This document shows, in pieces, positions 36,936-49,917 of a DNA stretch of 64,000 bases; within the stretch, counting starts at the first letter, position 1; every line of letters begins with the position of its first letter. The notes beneath the pieces are model-generated. The model was not told the origin of the DNA. It searched no databases and saw nothing but the letters and a program-made list of their open reading frames with translations. The DNA comes from Megalobrama amblycephala (taxonomy: Eukaryota; Chordata; Actinopteri; Cypriniformes; Xenocyprididae), in the NCBI RefSeq assembly GCF_018812025.1, contig NC_063065.1, positions 32,815,121 to 32,879,120 of the forward strand, written 5' to 3'. The position numbers and the translations under genes are program-made.

Positions 36936-38398
36936 CAAAAATGACCCAAAAGGCTCAATTTTTTTTTTTTTTTTTTTTGTAAATAAGGCACTGAATTATT
37001 ATTCATTCAACTTATCTGATTAACATACAGTTCATTTCATGTTAAAAATTTAACAGATGGGGTTTTGTAGTCTTTGTACAACTTTGCTCAACAATATTCT
37101 GGGTAGCTATCTGACCGGTTCTCCGTATATTTCATGTTGACTGGAGCTGAGGGTTTTACTCTGTCCTTTTATCTCCCTGTGAAACTCTGGAAACTGTGTC
37201 AGGCAGTTAAATTGAGCATGGAAAACACTTTGTGTTTGTTTATTTGTTGGTGTTTGTTTACGGGTGTACGCAACCACATTAAATGATGTTAAGTGTTCTC
37301 GTACCTCATCAAGCATTGACGTGAAGTTCCGAGTGAATGGATGGAAATCTGGGGAGAAACTTTAGAAACACAGATAAATTAGTCTAATAGCATATTTAAT
37401 GTCTAATTTACATGGTTAAATCAAACCATGGGAATTTTATGGGGCTATATGAATATGAGCATTGGTGTATTGTGCAATATTTAACTTAATTTTATTTCTT
37501 CTTTTAAATTTGTCTTAATGAAAAGCCATTATTAATAAGTGCGCTTTAATATTACCATATTAATTATTATTTAAACACAGAGGATCGAGGCCACATACTT
37601 TTTTGATGTCTAAGCAGATTTTGAAGTATATCGTGATTACCAATAACTCATTGACTATTCACGCAAATCATGTTGACTTGGACCAGAGATTACACGGCCT
37701 GCTCTTTGTGTGTGCATCCGTCCTCTAACTCGAGACTCTCCGTCACTCGAGTTCTCCTGGAGGGCTGTTTTACTAAGACATTGTGAACGCCACTGACAGT
37801 CTCTTCATTGGAGGAGGTGAAGGCTGAACATCCCGCTCTGTTCTTGTGCACTGAGCTGGCTGCGGTCAGACTGTCTCGGTACAATGGTGGGCCGGGCAGC
37901 TGTTGTGGCCCGACAAAAGGTTCAGTGCTGTTTACTTAGCAACGAATTAAAGACGCATGTGTTACAAACCTGCACATGCAGGATAAAACAGCCTTGGAGA
38001 AAGATCTGTCATGCGAAATAGGGTTTTAAGAAGGTTTTTCCCCCCTTCTCTCATATGCCATTACCGCTCACACTATTTCAGAAGATTTTTAATTTTACAA
38101 TTAAAACAAAGTAATAGTTTATGCTAAAGTAGGCCTATATTAGTAAAGGATTAACTCATTATAGCATTCAAATCATGGACATGATTTGAAAAGGTTAAAT
38201 GGTCCTGAAAAAAAAAAAATACTCACACTTCTATAAATGACCGCATTGGAAATTAATCTCATCTAGTGGAAACTTTTGGTACTGCGCCCAAACAAAGTCT
38301 TACTGAAAGCTCATTTTTTGAGATATTAACCCCAGATTTGGAACACAGCTTGTTTAGATTTATGGCTTTGATTTTCTCACAGTTTTAGAGTAAATTTT

Positions 38399-38400
<2 letters not shown>
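36936..38400. other. Intergenic DNA with one mixed-composition part
   Basis: A poly-T tract lies at 36959-36978. 37090-37330 and 37680-37920 are single-copy-looking and might be regulatory. Short minus-strand ORFs show no domain. Confidence 0.35.

Positions 38401-38459
<59 letters not shown>
38401..38459. repeat. (AT)n microsatellite
   Basis: About 29 uninterrupted AT units; self-complementary. Confidence 0.98.
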
Positions 38460-38460
<1 letters not shown>

Positions 38461-38776
38461 CAATAAGAACATTTTTCATAACTATAAATGTAAAACTTGA
38501 TAAAAAATTTCAAGTTCACATTGTTTTTGTTTTGTTTTTTTCACTTCAGTAATATTTCGCCATATTTTTCGTCTTTAAAAAGAGACCAAACTGAAGTCTG
38601 TGCTCCAAAGCATTCAGGATTTATGACAATTTAAGTTGGAAATTTCATTTTCAGGTCCATGCTCAAAAAGTGAATACATTTATTATAATTACTGCAATAC
38701 AAAATATTAAATAAGAAACATTATCAAACTAAAATATACAATCATTTCATTTGGGAAAAAAAAAAAAGAAAAAAAA
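38460..38776. other. AT-rich intergenic DNA
   Basis: Nothing recognised. Confidence 0.5.
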
Positions 38777-39233
38777 ATTGCTGGGTTTAAAACAACCCAA
38801 ATTTGGTTGAAAATGGACAAATCCAGTGACTGGGTTTTTTTTTTTTTTTTTTTTTTTTTTTAATGTTTACCCAAACGTGGTAGTTTTATTTATCTAAACT
38901 ATTGTTTAAAAATGACTAATTACTATATGGCTGCTTAAAATGCACGAAAAATAGGTTGGAAATTAAAAATCAGACACATAATTACTAGCGGCAACAATAA
39001 TAATCAAAAGGTGAACATTTATTAATAAGCAATTTAATAAATGTTTGTTTAATTATTATTCATTAAACTTATTAATAAATGTTCATTTTAAGCAAACAAT
39101 ACAGTAATAATTGGGTTAAATAAAACTATGATTTATGCAAACATTTAACCCAACGGCTGGGTTAAAACAATCCAATCGCAGGGTTTGTCCATTTTCAACC
39201 CAACTTGGGTTGTTTTTAAGCCAGCATTTTTTA
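38777..39233. mobile_element. 'TGCTGGGTTAAA' palindromic repeat (family C), copy 2
   Basis: Same inverted ends and internal GGGTT/AACCC pairs as copy 1. It is expanded by a poly-T run at 38835-38861. Confidence 0.78.
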
Positions 39234-39384
39234 AATCGGTCATTTGTGACCGGCACGCGAACAGCACCAGAGGGTTAAATGTAGCCTGATATTTAAGATT
39301 TGCTCTGTTAAGCATTGTGCAGTGTGTATATGTGAAGTGTAACCCTAAATGCTTTCAGTTTATACAAGTGTATACAGTTGCACT

Positions 39385-39386
<2 letters not shown>

Positions 39387-39428
<42 letters not shown>
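39387..39428. repeat. (CT)n microsatellite
   Basis: About 21 uninterrupted CT units. Confidence 0.98.
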
Positions 39429-39431
<3 letters not shown>

Positions 39432-39946
39432 CCATTGAGGGTCTATGACTGCTTTGGCTCTTCTTAGGAGAATGTCCTGGAAACGGGGCTCAGGCGCCTT
39501 TCCAATTCTTGCCAAGTACTTAGAAGTCAACATCGTCTATCTTTGATTCACAGACGCATCCACGCTCCCAAGAGCTCACCCTTTGATCCCTTTCATTTTT
39601 TTCTCCCTCCTGTTTCTACACCAGATCTGTTATGCGCTAAAATTCTTTGGTTTTCCATAGAAACATCTCCTTTCCCTGGGAATATTGATGTTTTCTTCCT
39701 CGCGGGGGTTATGATATGGTGAATCAGAATCTCAAAGCCACGGACAATGGCAGTATTCATGGTCACTTTTTGTCTTTGTCTGGTTTTGTCTTGTTGTTCA
39801 AACCCCTCGTTTCTCAAATGAATACAAATATTGTTTATTCTGTTGATGTCCACGTTCTAGTCACTTCAGCTGCTTTTCAACGTTTCAACTCTTTGTTGGA
39901 GCAGCAGGTTCTGTACACTGGAGAGAATATAGACTTGAAGGAGGCC

Positions 39947-40013
<67 letters not shown>

Positions 40014-40440
40014 GTCGAACTATAGCATACATAGGCACGTCACAAAAGTCGTTCATTTTCCCTATATGGCAAAATGTTTCACTTACATCAACAACGTGTA
40101 TAGCGGGATCATATTGTGACATGTGCGCGCGGAACGCTTAATTTCCCTCAGTAAGCCATGGCAAATTCATATGCTCTATGAATTAAAAAGAGCCCTTTCC
40201 CGTCTTCTTTCTTTCCAGCATTGACATATCTGCTCCAGCACACTTTCACTCCCCATTGTCATCATGTCACCCCAACAATGTTCATCTCCTGGACACCAAT
40301 TTTAGAGCTCTTTGATCTACCGAGTGAAAAGAACAAAGTTATGGAGAGAAGGGGCTTTTGTGTTCCGGCTTTTAGATGTTCTTAATATTACTGGACAATG
40401 TGGAAAACCAGATAATTGATGATTGATGTCATACAGTTTA
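39429..40440. promoter_or_regulatory. Candidate noncoding block split by a TTTC repeat
   Basis: Mixed-composition single-copy-looking sequence lies on both sides of a (TTTC)n tract at 39947-40013. The 141-codon ORF at 39716-40141 owes part of its length to the repeat (FLSFFLS) and has no domain. Enhancer possible, unproven. Confidence 0.25.
39947..40013. repeat. (TTTC)n microsatellite
   Basis: About sixteen tetranucleotide units. Confidence 0.98.
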
Positions 40441-41204
40441 AGAATTTTTCAGCGGAGTTTCAAATTATGCACATATAAAATGAACCAGTTAATGAAGACA
40501 GATACATTAGTAAAATGATACAAAGTCGCTGCAAAAGTAATTGTAAAGTCGAAATTAACTTTTATTGTGGCTAATTTGATACCGAAATCCAGAGATTCGT
40601 CTGGTCCCTGTTGGCCAGCGTGTTTAATATGGACCATACATTAATTCCGAGATGCAGCTTTTATGTGTCTAGTGTCAACTTTCATGGCTCTCTGTTTGAA
40701 TTACATGAGCAATCATCAAGTAACCCCCGCCCCCACCTTCGCGCGCGCGCGCGCGCACTCTCTCTCTCTCTCTCTCTCTCTCTCAGTCGTTCTCACTATC
40801 CTCAAAACATGCATTTTTAAATGTAATCTCTTTTTAAAAATGAAATGTTAAAACAACAAAGTTTCTTTAAACATTGAATACACAGTGACATTCTTTAAAA
40901 CGTCAGTGAACAACATTTTAAGCTACATTGATGTCATTTCACTAGTGACCAAATCTAGAAATATTAGTTTTTTCGTGAAGCTCAGCGTTCAATCAAGTCC
41001 TATAAATGTTTACATTTACTCTAACACAACTGGACATGTCGCTAAACTCATTTCTAAAAGGAACACAGAGAACTTTCAGATGATCTAACATTCTATAATT
41101 AAAACTTCTTTCTCGTGTTGTTTCCACTTCTGAAATTAACGTTTTCTAAAATTAGTCGAAGGCGAGATTATCGTTGACTTGACGGTAATAATATTATCGG
41201 TTTC

Positions 41205-41208
<4 letters not shown>
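40441..41208. other. Intergenic DNA with (GC)n(TC)n tract
   Basis: Alternating GC at 40741-40756 followed by TC to 40784, a potential Z-DNA/H-DNA junction. No gene. Confidence 0.6.
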
Positions 41209-41237
<29 letters not shown>

Positions 41238-41267
41238 TTTGATAAATAATCAAGACGTCGGGTTGTA

Positions 41268-41702
41268 CACTAAAAAATGCTGGGTTAAAAACAACCCAAG
41301 TTGGGTTAAATATGGACAAACCCAGCGGTTGGGTTAAATGTTGGACCAACTTGCTGGGTAGTTTATTGATTAAAAATGACTATATGACTGGCTTAAAATG
41401 AACACAAAATAGGTTGGAAATTAAAAAGTCCGACACATAATTACTAGAGGCAACAATAATAATGTTTATTATTTACTCATTATTTATTACACTTAATAAA
41501 TGTTCATTTATTAAACATATTAATACATGTTAATTTCCAACCTATTTTAGGTTCATTTTAAGCAAGCAATACAGCAATTTTTAGACAACAGTTGAGTTAA
41601 ATAAAACTACCCAGCACACTGGGCAAACATTTAACCCAACCGCTGGGTTTGTCCATATTTAACCCAACTTAGGTTATTTTTAACCCAGCATTATTTTTAG
41701 TG
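41268..41702. mobile_element. 'TGCTGGGTTAAA' palindromic repeat (family C), copy 3, best ends
   Basis: It starts CACTAAAAAATGCTGGG and ends CCCAGCATTATTTTTAGTG. Internal 'ggttgggttaaatgtt' is inverted as 'aacatttaacccaaccgc'. It follows a 28-nt poly-A tract (41209-41236). No ORF. Confidence 0.85.
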
Positions 41703-42416
41703 CATGCATAAACGTGGGTTTTCTTTGTTTTCATTTTAATAATTATACTTTTTATTTGATCTGTTTTTCATAAATAATCTTGTGCTGTTTTACTTTCATT
41801 TTAGGGTGTGTTAAAGAGGACACCTTTATTAAATGTTTCAGATAAGTCGGTTTCTCATTTTGCCCCAACATTTTGATAATGTACAAAGTAGGCTAATAAA
41901 ATTGTGATTAAGTTATTTGTCTTTTTTTAAAAGTCGTCTTAGTGCAACATCGACTGGAGTTTATGATTTTATCATAGTCCCATGCCTTAAAACATAGACT
42001 ATCAAATATGATTCAGATCTCTGTTATAACAGTGCCGTTGCTTTTCATGTGCATTTTAACAACATTTATTATACAACCCTGCCGCATCTTCACAAAAAAG
42101 AAGAAGAAAAAAAAAAAACTCCTCGTCGATGAGCACACACTGTCTTAACATTGATTGAAAACAGAGACCAGACACAAAAACCGTTTACAAACATGTAGAA
42201 GCCATTCACATCTACGGGATTCATTCTCAGTGCGAACATCCATCTGATGAAAAGGAGGTGTCAGGCCTGCGCAAGTCCTTTATAAAGGCCGATTGTCATT
42301 TAGACAAACACTGGAGGACAACATAAAGGCAAAGGTCAAGTCCTTTTCCAGTTCAAGTGTGTGCTGATTCACCTACAGGTCGACGGGGCACCACTTTATT
42401 ATATCTCATCATGATG
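41703..42416. other. Intergenic DNA
   Basis: AT-rich to 42110, then mixed single-copy-looking sequence at 42120-42410. No gene. Confidence 0.5.
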
Positions 42417-42443
42417 AAAAAAAAAAAAAAAAAAAAAAAAAAG

Positions 42444-42519
<76 letters not shown>
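42417..42519. repeat. Poly-A tract followed by (ATCT)n microsatellite
   Basis: 26 A residues, then about eighteen ATCT units. The 74-codon ORF across it is an artefact of the repeat. Confidence 0.97.
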
Positions 42520-45030
42520 CAAATCAATTGTGCGTACAACAGGTAAATTTGTTATGCAATAGAAGACAACAAATAAGTTGATTTTGGATATTAATATTTG
42601 CACGCAATAAAATCAAAATCCCTCAATGCGAATATCCTTTAACTATCAATAATACAATTATGAACTGCAGTAATACCTTTTACACTTTGAATCAAACACA
42701 CACTGCACTGGCACTATCATATATTTTTTTTTTTTTTTTTTATGGTTGCGTGCTTCCCTCTCGTTCGCAAGTTCAATTATAACTGTGAGGAGACAGACGG
42801 ATTAAAGAAACAAGTAACACTAATTGCGCGGCAGGTATAACGAGGAGGTCCAATCTTGCTTCCCCTCTCTCTATTGAGTTTGTGTCGTCTTAATGAATGA
42901 CAGGTAGAGCTACTTCCTGCTTTCACACGTGCAAAAATAGGCCTCTCTCTGCTTGCAGCCATGGACCCTTACTGAGCTCGGGAAACAATTGATTTTAAGC
43001 ATATAGTTAATTATGTTCAAAAGGAAATCGTCTTGAGTCCATCATAAAGACGCTTATTATTCTTTGGTTTCCTTCGTTTATCACGCAAGCAAATACATAT
43101 GCGTTTTCTGTGGTCAGCCATGTTTTGTGATTGGTTTTGCCTTTTTTTTTCTATTTTCAGAAAAAAATTAAATAGTTCTTACCTTCATTTTTACGTCAAA
43201 AAGACCTTTCTTTGATACAGCCAGCGTCTGAATCTACACATTTTAACTAGCTGTTAACACTGAATCTGTGCAAAAAATGGGGAAAATCTCAGACTATTCC
43301 TCAGCCCTCGTCTGTGGAGTTTCCTCAGCCACACAAAAGAGTATTATGAAAAATAGCCCAAGTCCAAAGAATGTCTCAGTGGTCGACTTATTATTTAAAT
43401 CTTTCATTATATGGGGTGAGAAAAAAACTTATAGAAACTTTCCTTTTGATGAATTAACTCGTGCACAACGGGAAAAGTCTCGCTAGACATAATTCTGCCC
43501 TTTTTATGATGATTTGAGACTTAAAAAGAAAGATCACCAGCTTTTGTGTGAGGATCAAGACGTTATAGATGCAGCATGTGGGAGCGGAAATGTTTTTAAA
43601 ATGGCGGCGACGATTAAAACTAGATTTTGAGATTGTGATAAACTCTGTTTATGAATTTATACGTTGAAAAATTGGTCAATAATAATAAGAACGCCCCTTT
43701 TATGGTGTTATTTTTCATGCAAACTTTTCACGCAATTCATAAACATGACTTCATTGTTTTGGTGCTGTCAAATAATAATAATAAAAAAAGATTTCGTATT
43801 AATAAAATAAGATTGCATGAGTTGTTTCATTATACATCAGAAAAGGCTGCCACTGACACTCAACGGGAATTTCTTTCCTTCATCTACACCTTTAAATTTC
43901 CTCCAAGACAGACTTGAAAACGTGTCATTTGTCAAGTACAGAGAGCGCATATATCGAGATAACTTGTCTTGTGTGTGTCTAATTGGAAAAGTCGATGTTG
44001 GAAGCCTGGCCACGCGTCTGTAGCTCTAAGAAAGAAAGAAAGAGAGAAAGAATGCCGGAGCGGAAATGAACTGCAGTTGAATGACACTTTACTTGCCGGT
44101 GATTAATATTGATCCACACCCCCTTCAAGCGTCGTGCTTTAACAACACGCAGGTGGCTGTTGACATTTCACTCGAAACCTCACCTCCAAAAATCCACACA
44201 CACATAAATAACGTACACTAAATAAATAAATATATAAATAAAACAGTGCACAAATTATTAATAATCAAAAACAGCACCCTCGTCATCAGCAACAACAATA
44301 TGCTTAATTGCAATAATAAGAAGACAATAAAAAAGAAAACATATCTTAATTATCATTATGCAGGCTATTTCAAATATAAGATCTTTATTTTGCACGATTT
44401 CAGGAGCGTAAACAAACTTATTTTTCTTTTACATTATTCTTAAATAAATAAATACATTTGAATTCTATATGGCAGATCTCAGGTCATGCGTAGCTCTTCT
44501 TTGTTCCTCTCCGTCTGTGGGTCATTTGTTTCCGGGTTGTGTGTCGATACCTTCAGCAGGTCATACAGTCACTGTGACAGCACAGATATAATGCTGTTTA
44601 ATAGACCGTGATGATGCAAAAGACATTAAAGTTAACAAAGATGTGTCAAAATTCACATAATACTCCATATGTTCATTAGAGTGCTCTCAGAGGGCCGTGG
44701 AACATTTCATTAATTTGTAATTTATGAATGTTTGACAAATATTACAGGGTATGTAAATATGAGAGGCGTAATGTCTTTTCTGCGGGAGATGAAGAAATGA
44801 CCCAAAGTCTGCGTTGCTGCTAGAGTGATCACACGAATTATTCCCCTGCTCAAACTGTGCTTTCACCGTGCACAGCACATTTCCGAGCCGTCGTGTGAAA
44901 TAGTGCACATAAACCAATGACTTAAAACGTCACGTTGGCAGTGCACATTTGCATGTCTGAAACATCTCACACGTTACTATGATGCATGGTATCTTATGCC
45001 TCATCTATTTGCGCTTCTGTGGCATTTTAA
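42520..45030. other. Intergenic DNA, some candidate regulatory stretches
   Basis: No gene. 42770-43000, 43270-43620 and 44470-44960 are mixed in composition and non-repetitive, so they could be regulatory. 43650-44460 is AT-rich. Confidence 0.35.
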
Positions 45031-45091
45031 ATTCTATTCTATTCTATTCTATTCTATTCTATTCTATTCTATTCTATTCTATTCTATTCTA
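45031..45091. repeat. (TTCTA)n minisatellite-like tract
   Basis: Twelve perfect pentanucleotide units. Confidence 0.98.
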
Positions 45092-45352
45092 TATCTCTAC
45101 TCTCCTTCCAGTCAGTTTGCTGCCCTATGCACTACTTTACCTTAACTGTAAATTGATCTGTTCCATGGCGGGTGTCAGTGTTTCTGTGCGAAGGCGCTTC
45201 CTCGCACAGCAGAGTTCTGAAACTTGCCTCGTTCAGGTGGCCAGAGGTCAGTCTCCACTGTTACTCTCAGACGTCTGAAACCCGACACCTGCGGAAAGTT
45301 GCACAATACCAAACCAATTTACAACCTGTTGCTGAGGCTGCCATAATACTGA

Positions 45353-45355
<3 letters not shown>
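45092..45355. other. Short mixed-composition intergenic stretch
   Basis: Overlapping short ORFs on the plus strand, none recognisable. Confidence 0.4.

Positions 45356-45415
<60 letters not shown>
45356..45415. repeat. (AT)n microsatellite
   Basis: About 30 AT units. The IYIYIY ORFs on both strands are its translations. Confidence 0.98.
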
Positions 45416-45417
<2 letters not shown>

Positions 45418-45534
45418 CAAATGGTTCAAGATTAGAATTGGATGTCATTGTTTTCCAATGGTTCATATCCGGTTAGTGCAGATGTTCAAACGGAAGCATG
45501 TGACAGCCTTAGAAGCGGGTTACACACCCTTTAA

Positions 45535-46198
45535 AGGGTTAGTTCACCCAGAATTATATTTCTGTCATTAATTACGCATCCTTATGTCGTTCCAAACCCG
45601 TAAGACCTTCGTTCATCTTCGGAACACAAATTAAGATATTTTTGATGAAATCTATATGACTCCTCCAGACAGCATTATAATCAACACTTTCAAGGTCCAG
45701 AAAGGTACTAAAGACAATGTTTAAAAAAAGTCCACGTGACTACAGTGGTTCAACCTTAATTTTATGAAGTGAAGAGCGCAGAAAAAAATAAAAAAAAATT
45801 GCCCATTATTATTATTATTACGTTTGGCCAGCTCCTGTGTCAGCATCACATGGTGCTCACGTGAACACGGCCTCAGCCAATACTGAGCCCGCATTCGGAC
45901 GTAAATATGGAAGCTCTGCAATGCCTTCAATGCACAAACATAAAAAATGTTGAATAAAGTCGTTATTTCTGTTTTGTTTTTGTGCACAAAATGTATTATG
46001 GTCGCTTCATAAAATTAAGGTTTTTAATTTTAAGGTTTTTAACTTTTTAATAAGTTATAATAAGTATAAATACCTCTCGGATTTCATCAAAAATATCTTA
46101 ATTTGTGTTCGGAAGATGAACGAAGATCTTACGAGTTTTGGATGACATAAGTGTGCGTAATTAATGACAGAAATTTCATTTTTGGGCGAACTAACCCT
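45535..46198. mobile_element. TTAA-type MITE (family G), complete
   Basis: It starts AGGGTTAGTTCACCC and ends GGGCGAACTAACCCT, with TTAA at 45531-45534 and 46199-46202. The inverted match runs on through 'ttctgtcattaattacgc' and 'cttcgttcatcttc'. Inside, a second inverted pair ('ttaattttatgaagtg' near 45754 and 'cttcataaaattaagg' near 46005) makes a long hairpin. No transposase. Confidence 0.9.
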
Positions 46199-46202
46199 TT
46201 AA

Positions 46203-49200
46203 GTCCGTCTCTTTACTGAACATATAAAATTACCATCCATTCTCATGATCTAGTACCTCACCATTTACACTGCAGTAAGTTAGTAAGTTACGCTAAGTTA
46301 GTTTCATGACACGGAAGAATAAATATTTTACGGCTATCTGGAGACAACACTTTCTTCTTCTGCCTCAAACTTTCATAGCTGAAAACCATTCTCGCCTCCC
46401 TTTCCCTTTCTCTACACAAACCACCTCATATGTTGCTCATAATATGAAATATGAACCGCGGGATGATAGATTATATTTCAGAAATACTTAATCGCTGAAG
46501 GGCACATTCTGCAATTCATTATCATTTGCCCATGGTGATGATGTATGGCCCACTTAAATAAATCTGATACTCCCATAAAAACGATTTCATTATTTTTACT
46601 TTTCATTATCATCATTACCCTATTGCATCGCACGCTTAATGCTGGAGCAGTTGCATTGATTGATGTCTCTTGTATCATCGTATTAGAAGACAACATGGCC
46701 TATTGCCAGCACAGCTTTGACCATTCAGTTTAGGCATCTGGAGATTAAGGTGTATCGTCCATAGGGAGCACATGGAAATATGGAAATTCACTTAATTTTG
46801 TTACTTTTGTTTGCATTTCAGTGTCTGTCTGTGCGGTGGTAGACCCCTCTGAATGATGTACATTGAATTAAACTGTAATATGTGTGAGTTCTTAAAGGAA
46901 ACCCTGCTGAGTTAACAATGTTTACCATAGATGTTTCCCTTTGGACCATCAATAAAATAGTTTTAGCTGGTAATATTGCACAGTCTATATCTATAGGCCA
47001 AACAAACAAACAAATAAATAAAGCTATTTTACCAGAAACTCGAAGCAAACATTTATAACTATAGGCAAAAGTGAACTATAACACGCTTGTGTTCTTCTTT
47101 TTAGTCATGTGAAACATGAAACGGCTGGTCGTGAATATGCATAAATACCAGAGATAAAAATAACTGCAGGTAAAACTTGGCAAATTACCTACTATGATTG
47201 TCGTACAGATCCACAGAGTGCACATCTGGGTTTGTATTGCATCTCAACTTGACTTGGACCTAATGCATTTTGAGGGGAAATGCAACGTTTACCTCATATC
47301 AGCTATCAGCAGTCAAGCATTTTGCAAATTATCACTTTTCCAATGGCTTTAATGTTTAAAGAATGCGGTGTTTTCTTGGATCCTTCTATTAAATGCAAAC
47401 AGCAATGACATGTGCTTTCACCGACTAAATGTTTTTTAGTGGAAACGCACGATGCTCCCCACATAGCGTGCTTCTTTGCATGGCATCTATCCTGCTCATG
47501 TGCCCCTTATAGACTCTAATGTTTTAATAGCAAATAGAAAGTCCTTGTTGCAGACTATACGAACAAATTAGAGAGAGAGAGATCAGAGATCAAAGGAAGC
47601 GAAATAAGCACGGGTCGCTCGACTCATTCAAGCAGCTGCTTTGAGATTCAAGGCCAACAAGCGTATCTTACATTGAAAGAAGGTTCCCATTCAGAGTGCA
47701 GGTGCGAAGTAGTGCGGCACATTCTGCTACATTATTTGAAGGTTGTTAGAGATCAGTGTTCACTCTGCTAACTATAGGGGCTGATTCTCACTAGAGAAGA
47801 ACTCCTTCATCCATGAAAGTACAATAACTCAGCGCCAGCGAATAGATGATGGTGGTAATCTGACTATTTAGGAGCTTATTCAATCAGGCTACCCAATTTA
47901 TTAGTCATTTCTCGCTATTTCTTTTCAGTTAGTCTATGCCAGTAACATTTCTCTTCTCCATTCCAACTCCAAACCTAATGGTGCAGGAAGTGATGTCATA
48001 ATGTGTTAAGTTCAAGTTTGTTTCGCGCGTTGTTTATTACTATTCCTGTTGCTTCCATATTTACAGGTGGATAGATGTCTCTTTTATAGGAAACTTCTGT
48101 TTGGTGCAATATTAATGTGTTTAGCAGTTTTTCCATAACAGCGTTTGGTTGTAATTAAATAAGTAGCATGTGTGCATGTAAAAAAGAGTAGTTAATATGT
48201 AATTACGTGTTTTACTATACTGTAATTAGCCTACATATATGTTTAAAAACGTGTCATGCACACTTTATTGCAAAAACAAACGGTGTATACTGGGATATCG
48301 CAGCATTATAAATGTACTCAAATTTGGTTGCACTTAATTTTAACTCATACATGCTGTAAAGCGACTTGTTTCTTCAAATAATGTCCAATATAAGACACAT
48401 AATGAATTACCTATATGGACGTCGATTCGAGCTGAATTCTTATTTCACCAAGATCAAATCATACCTTTTACTTTTATAAGTGTACACATTTTTAATAATC
48501 AATACATTGGCAAAATTGACTGATTGATAGACAGTCAGCTTTTATAGACAAAGCAACGGATACAGTATAATTAAGTGCAAAGTAACATCATTTAGTGGAA
48601 AGTAACAATACTCACTTATTTAACTATTTGGACGGCAAGACCAGCGCCAGTTAGTTGGTGTATGATTGAGTTGGAGGGGACAAAGAGGTCTAAAAGTAGC
48701 CTATTCCGTTTTAACTTTCTTTGTGTTATTGACTAGTTTATATATTTATATATTTGCCATTGCACCTGTCCTGTCATTTTGTATGCGAATTCCAGTCAGC
48801 CCTTGTCATGTAATTATGACATTAAATAGAGCGTTGAATGGTGTGGAGAGAACCGCTAATCCCCTATTAAAAGAGCTTTGTTAAATAATGCAGGACAGTT
48901 TCCGGAAGTGTGATTATCGCCTCAATTATTTCACAAAGAAATTATATTTCACACTCAAATGAGCCCTGGCTTGCATTTAACAAAGAAGTTTTTTTTCTTC
49001 TTCTTCTTCTTCTGCTTCCTTTAGAGAGGCAGACTATTGCTTAATATAATCAGAATACGTTAGGCCAAGTCCACCATATTATAACAAGTGAATAAACTAT
49101 AATTTAACTTTTATTATAAGAATTTAAAAGGTTAAATGGACGTGTGTCTTGTGTTTCAGTTGTGTTTCACTTCACACTTGTAAGCGCCTCATTTGCATTT

Positions 49201-49873
49201 AGAAGAAATAATTTATTATTGTTGTTGTTACTATTACTACTATTACTATTTTCCATTTGTGGCTATTTTCAGGAGATGGCTGTTATTTTGGAATGGCTAA
49301 TTCCTTTTATATGACCATGTTTCCCAAAAATCTCGACACTGCTGGTTACAATAGTTATATAGACCTATTAACTAACGAATTGTTGGCTTATTTGGAGAGA
49401 GAATAGAGAAAGCGCATACTATTCAAATACGAGAAACTGTTGAAAAGAAACATTTATTGTTCTGTCCCCTTTAATCGCAACTTTGACACGCGGACGAGCG
49501 TGCGCGCTCTCAGGCTCACCAGGAGTCCGAGAAAGGCAGCTTGTCGATAGTTGATGTTACTTGGAAGTATACTTTATTCTGGTCAATTCGTCTCCTCTTA
49601 TTTTGTTGAATGGAATGAAAACCTTGAAACAAATTCGCGCGATCAAAATGGTGACACCTTTCCATGTCATCAGCGTCGTTTAGACGACATGCAAGAATCC
49701 CCTTGATAATAAAATCACTTCAAAGGATCCTTGCTTCAATTGAGACCAAACTATCCCTTTCTCCTCTTATTCACCAGCTCTGACACTAGACTACGACACT
49801 GTTTGGTCTTTTCCTGCTGTATTTATTTTACACTGTATGCAGCAAAGAAGTTTAAAAACTGAACGTGCTATAA

Positions 49874-49874
<1 letters not shown>
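46203..49874. other. Intergenic DNA upstream of the zic4 3' end
   Basis: No gene. 46480-46760, 47100-47480 and 47560-48000 are single-copy-looking, evenly mixed stretches and would be the closest distal enhancer candidates on the zic4 side. 48000-49480 is AT-rich with a (CTT)n run at about 48990-49013. 49480-49760 is more mixed. None shows coding potential. Confidence 0.35.

Positions 49875-49912
<38 letters not shown>
49875..49912. repeat. (CA)n microsatellite
   Basis: About 19 uninterrupted CA units. Confidence 0.98.

Positions 49913-49917
<5 letters not shown>

Noticed and set aside
39716..40141. 141-codon ORF
   Set aside because: Its length depends on the TTTC microsatellite; no domain.
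45248..45466. IYIYIY ORF
   Set aside because: Translation of an (AT)n microsatellite.
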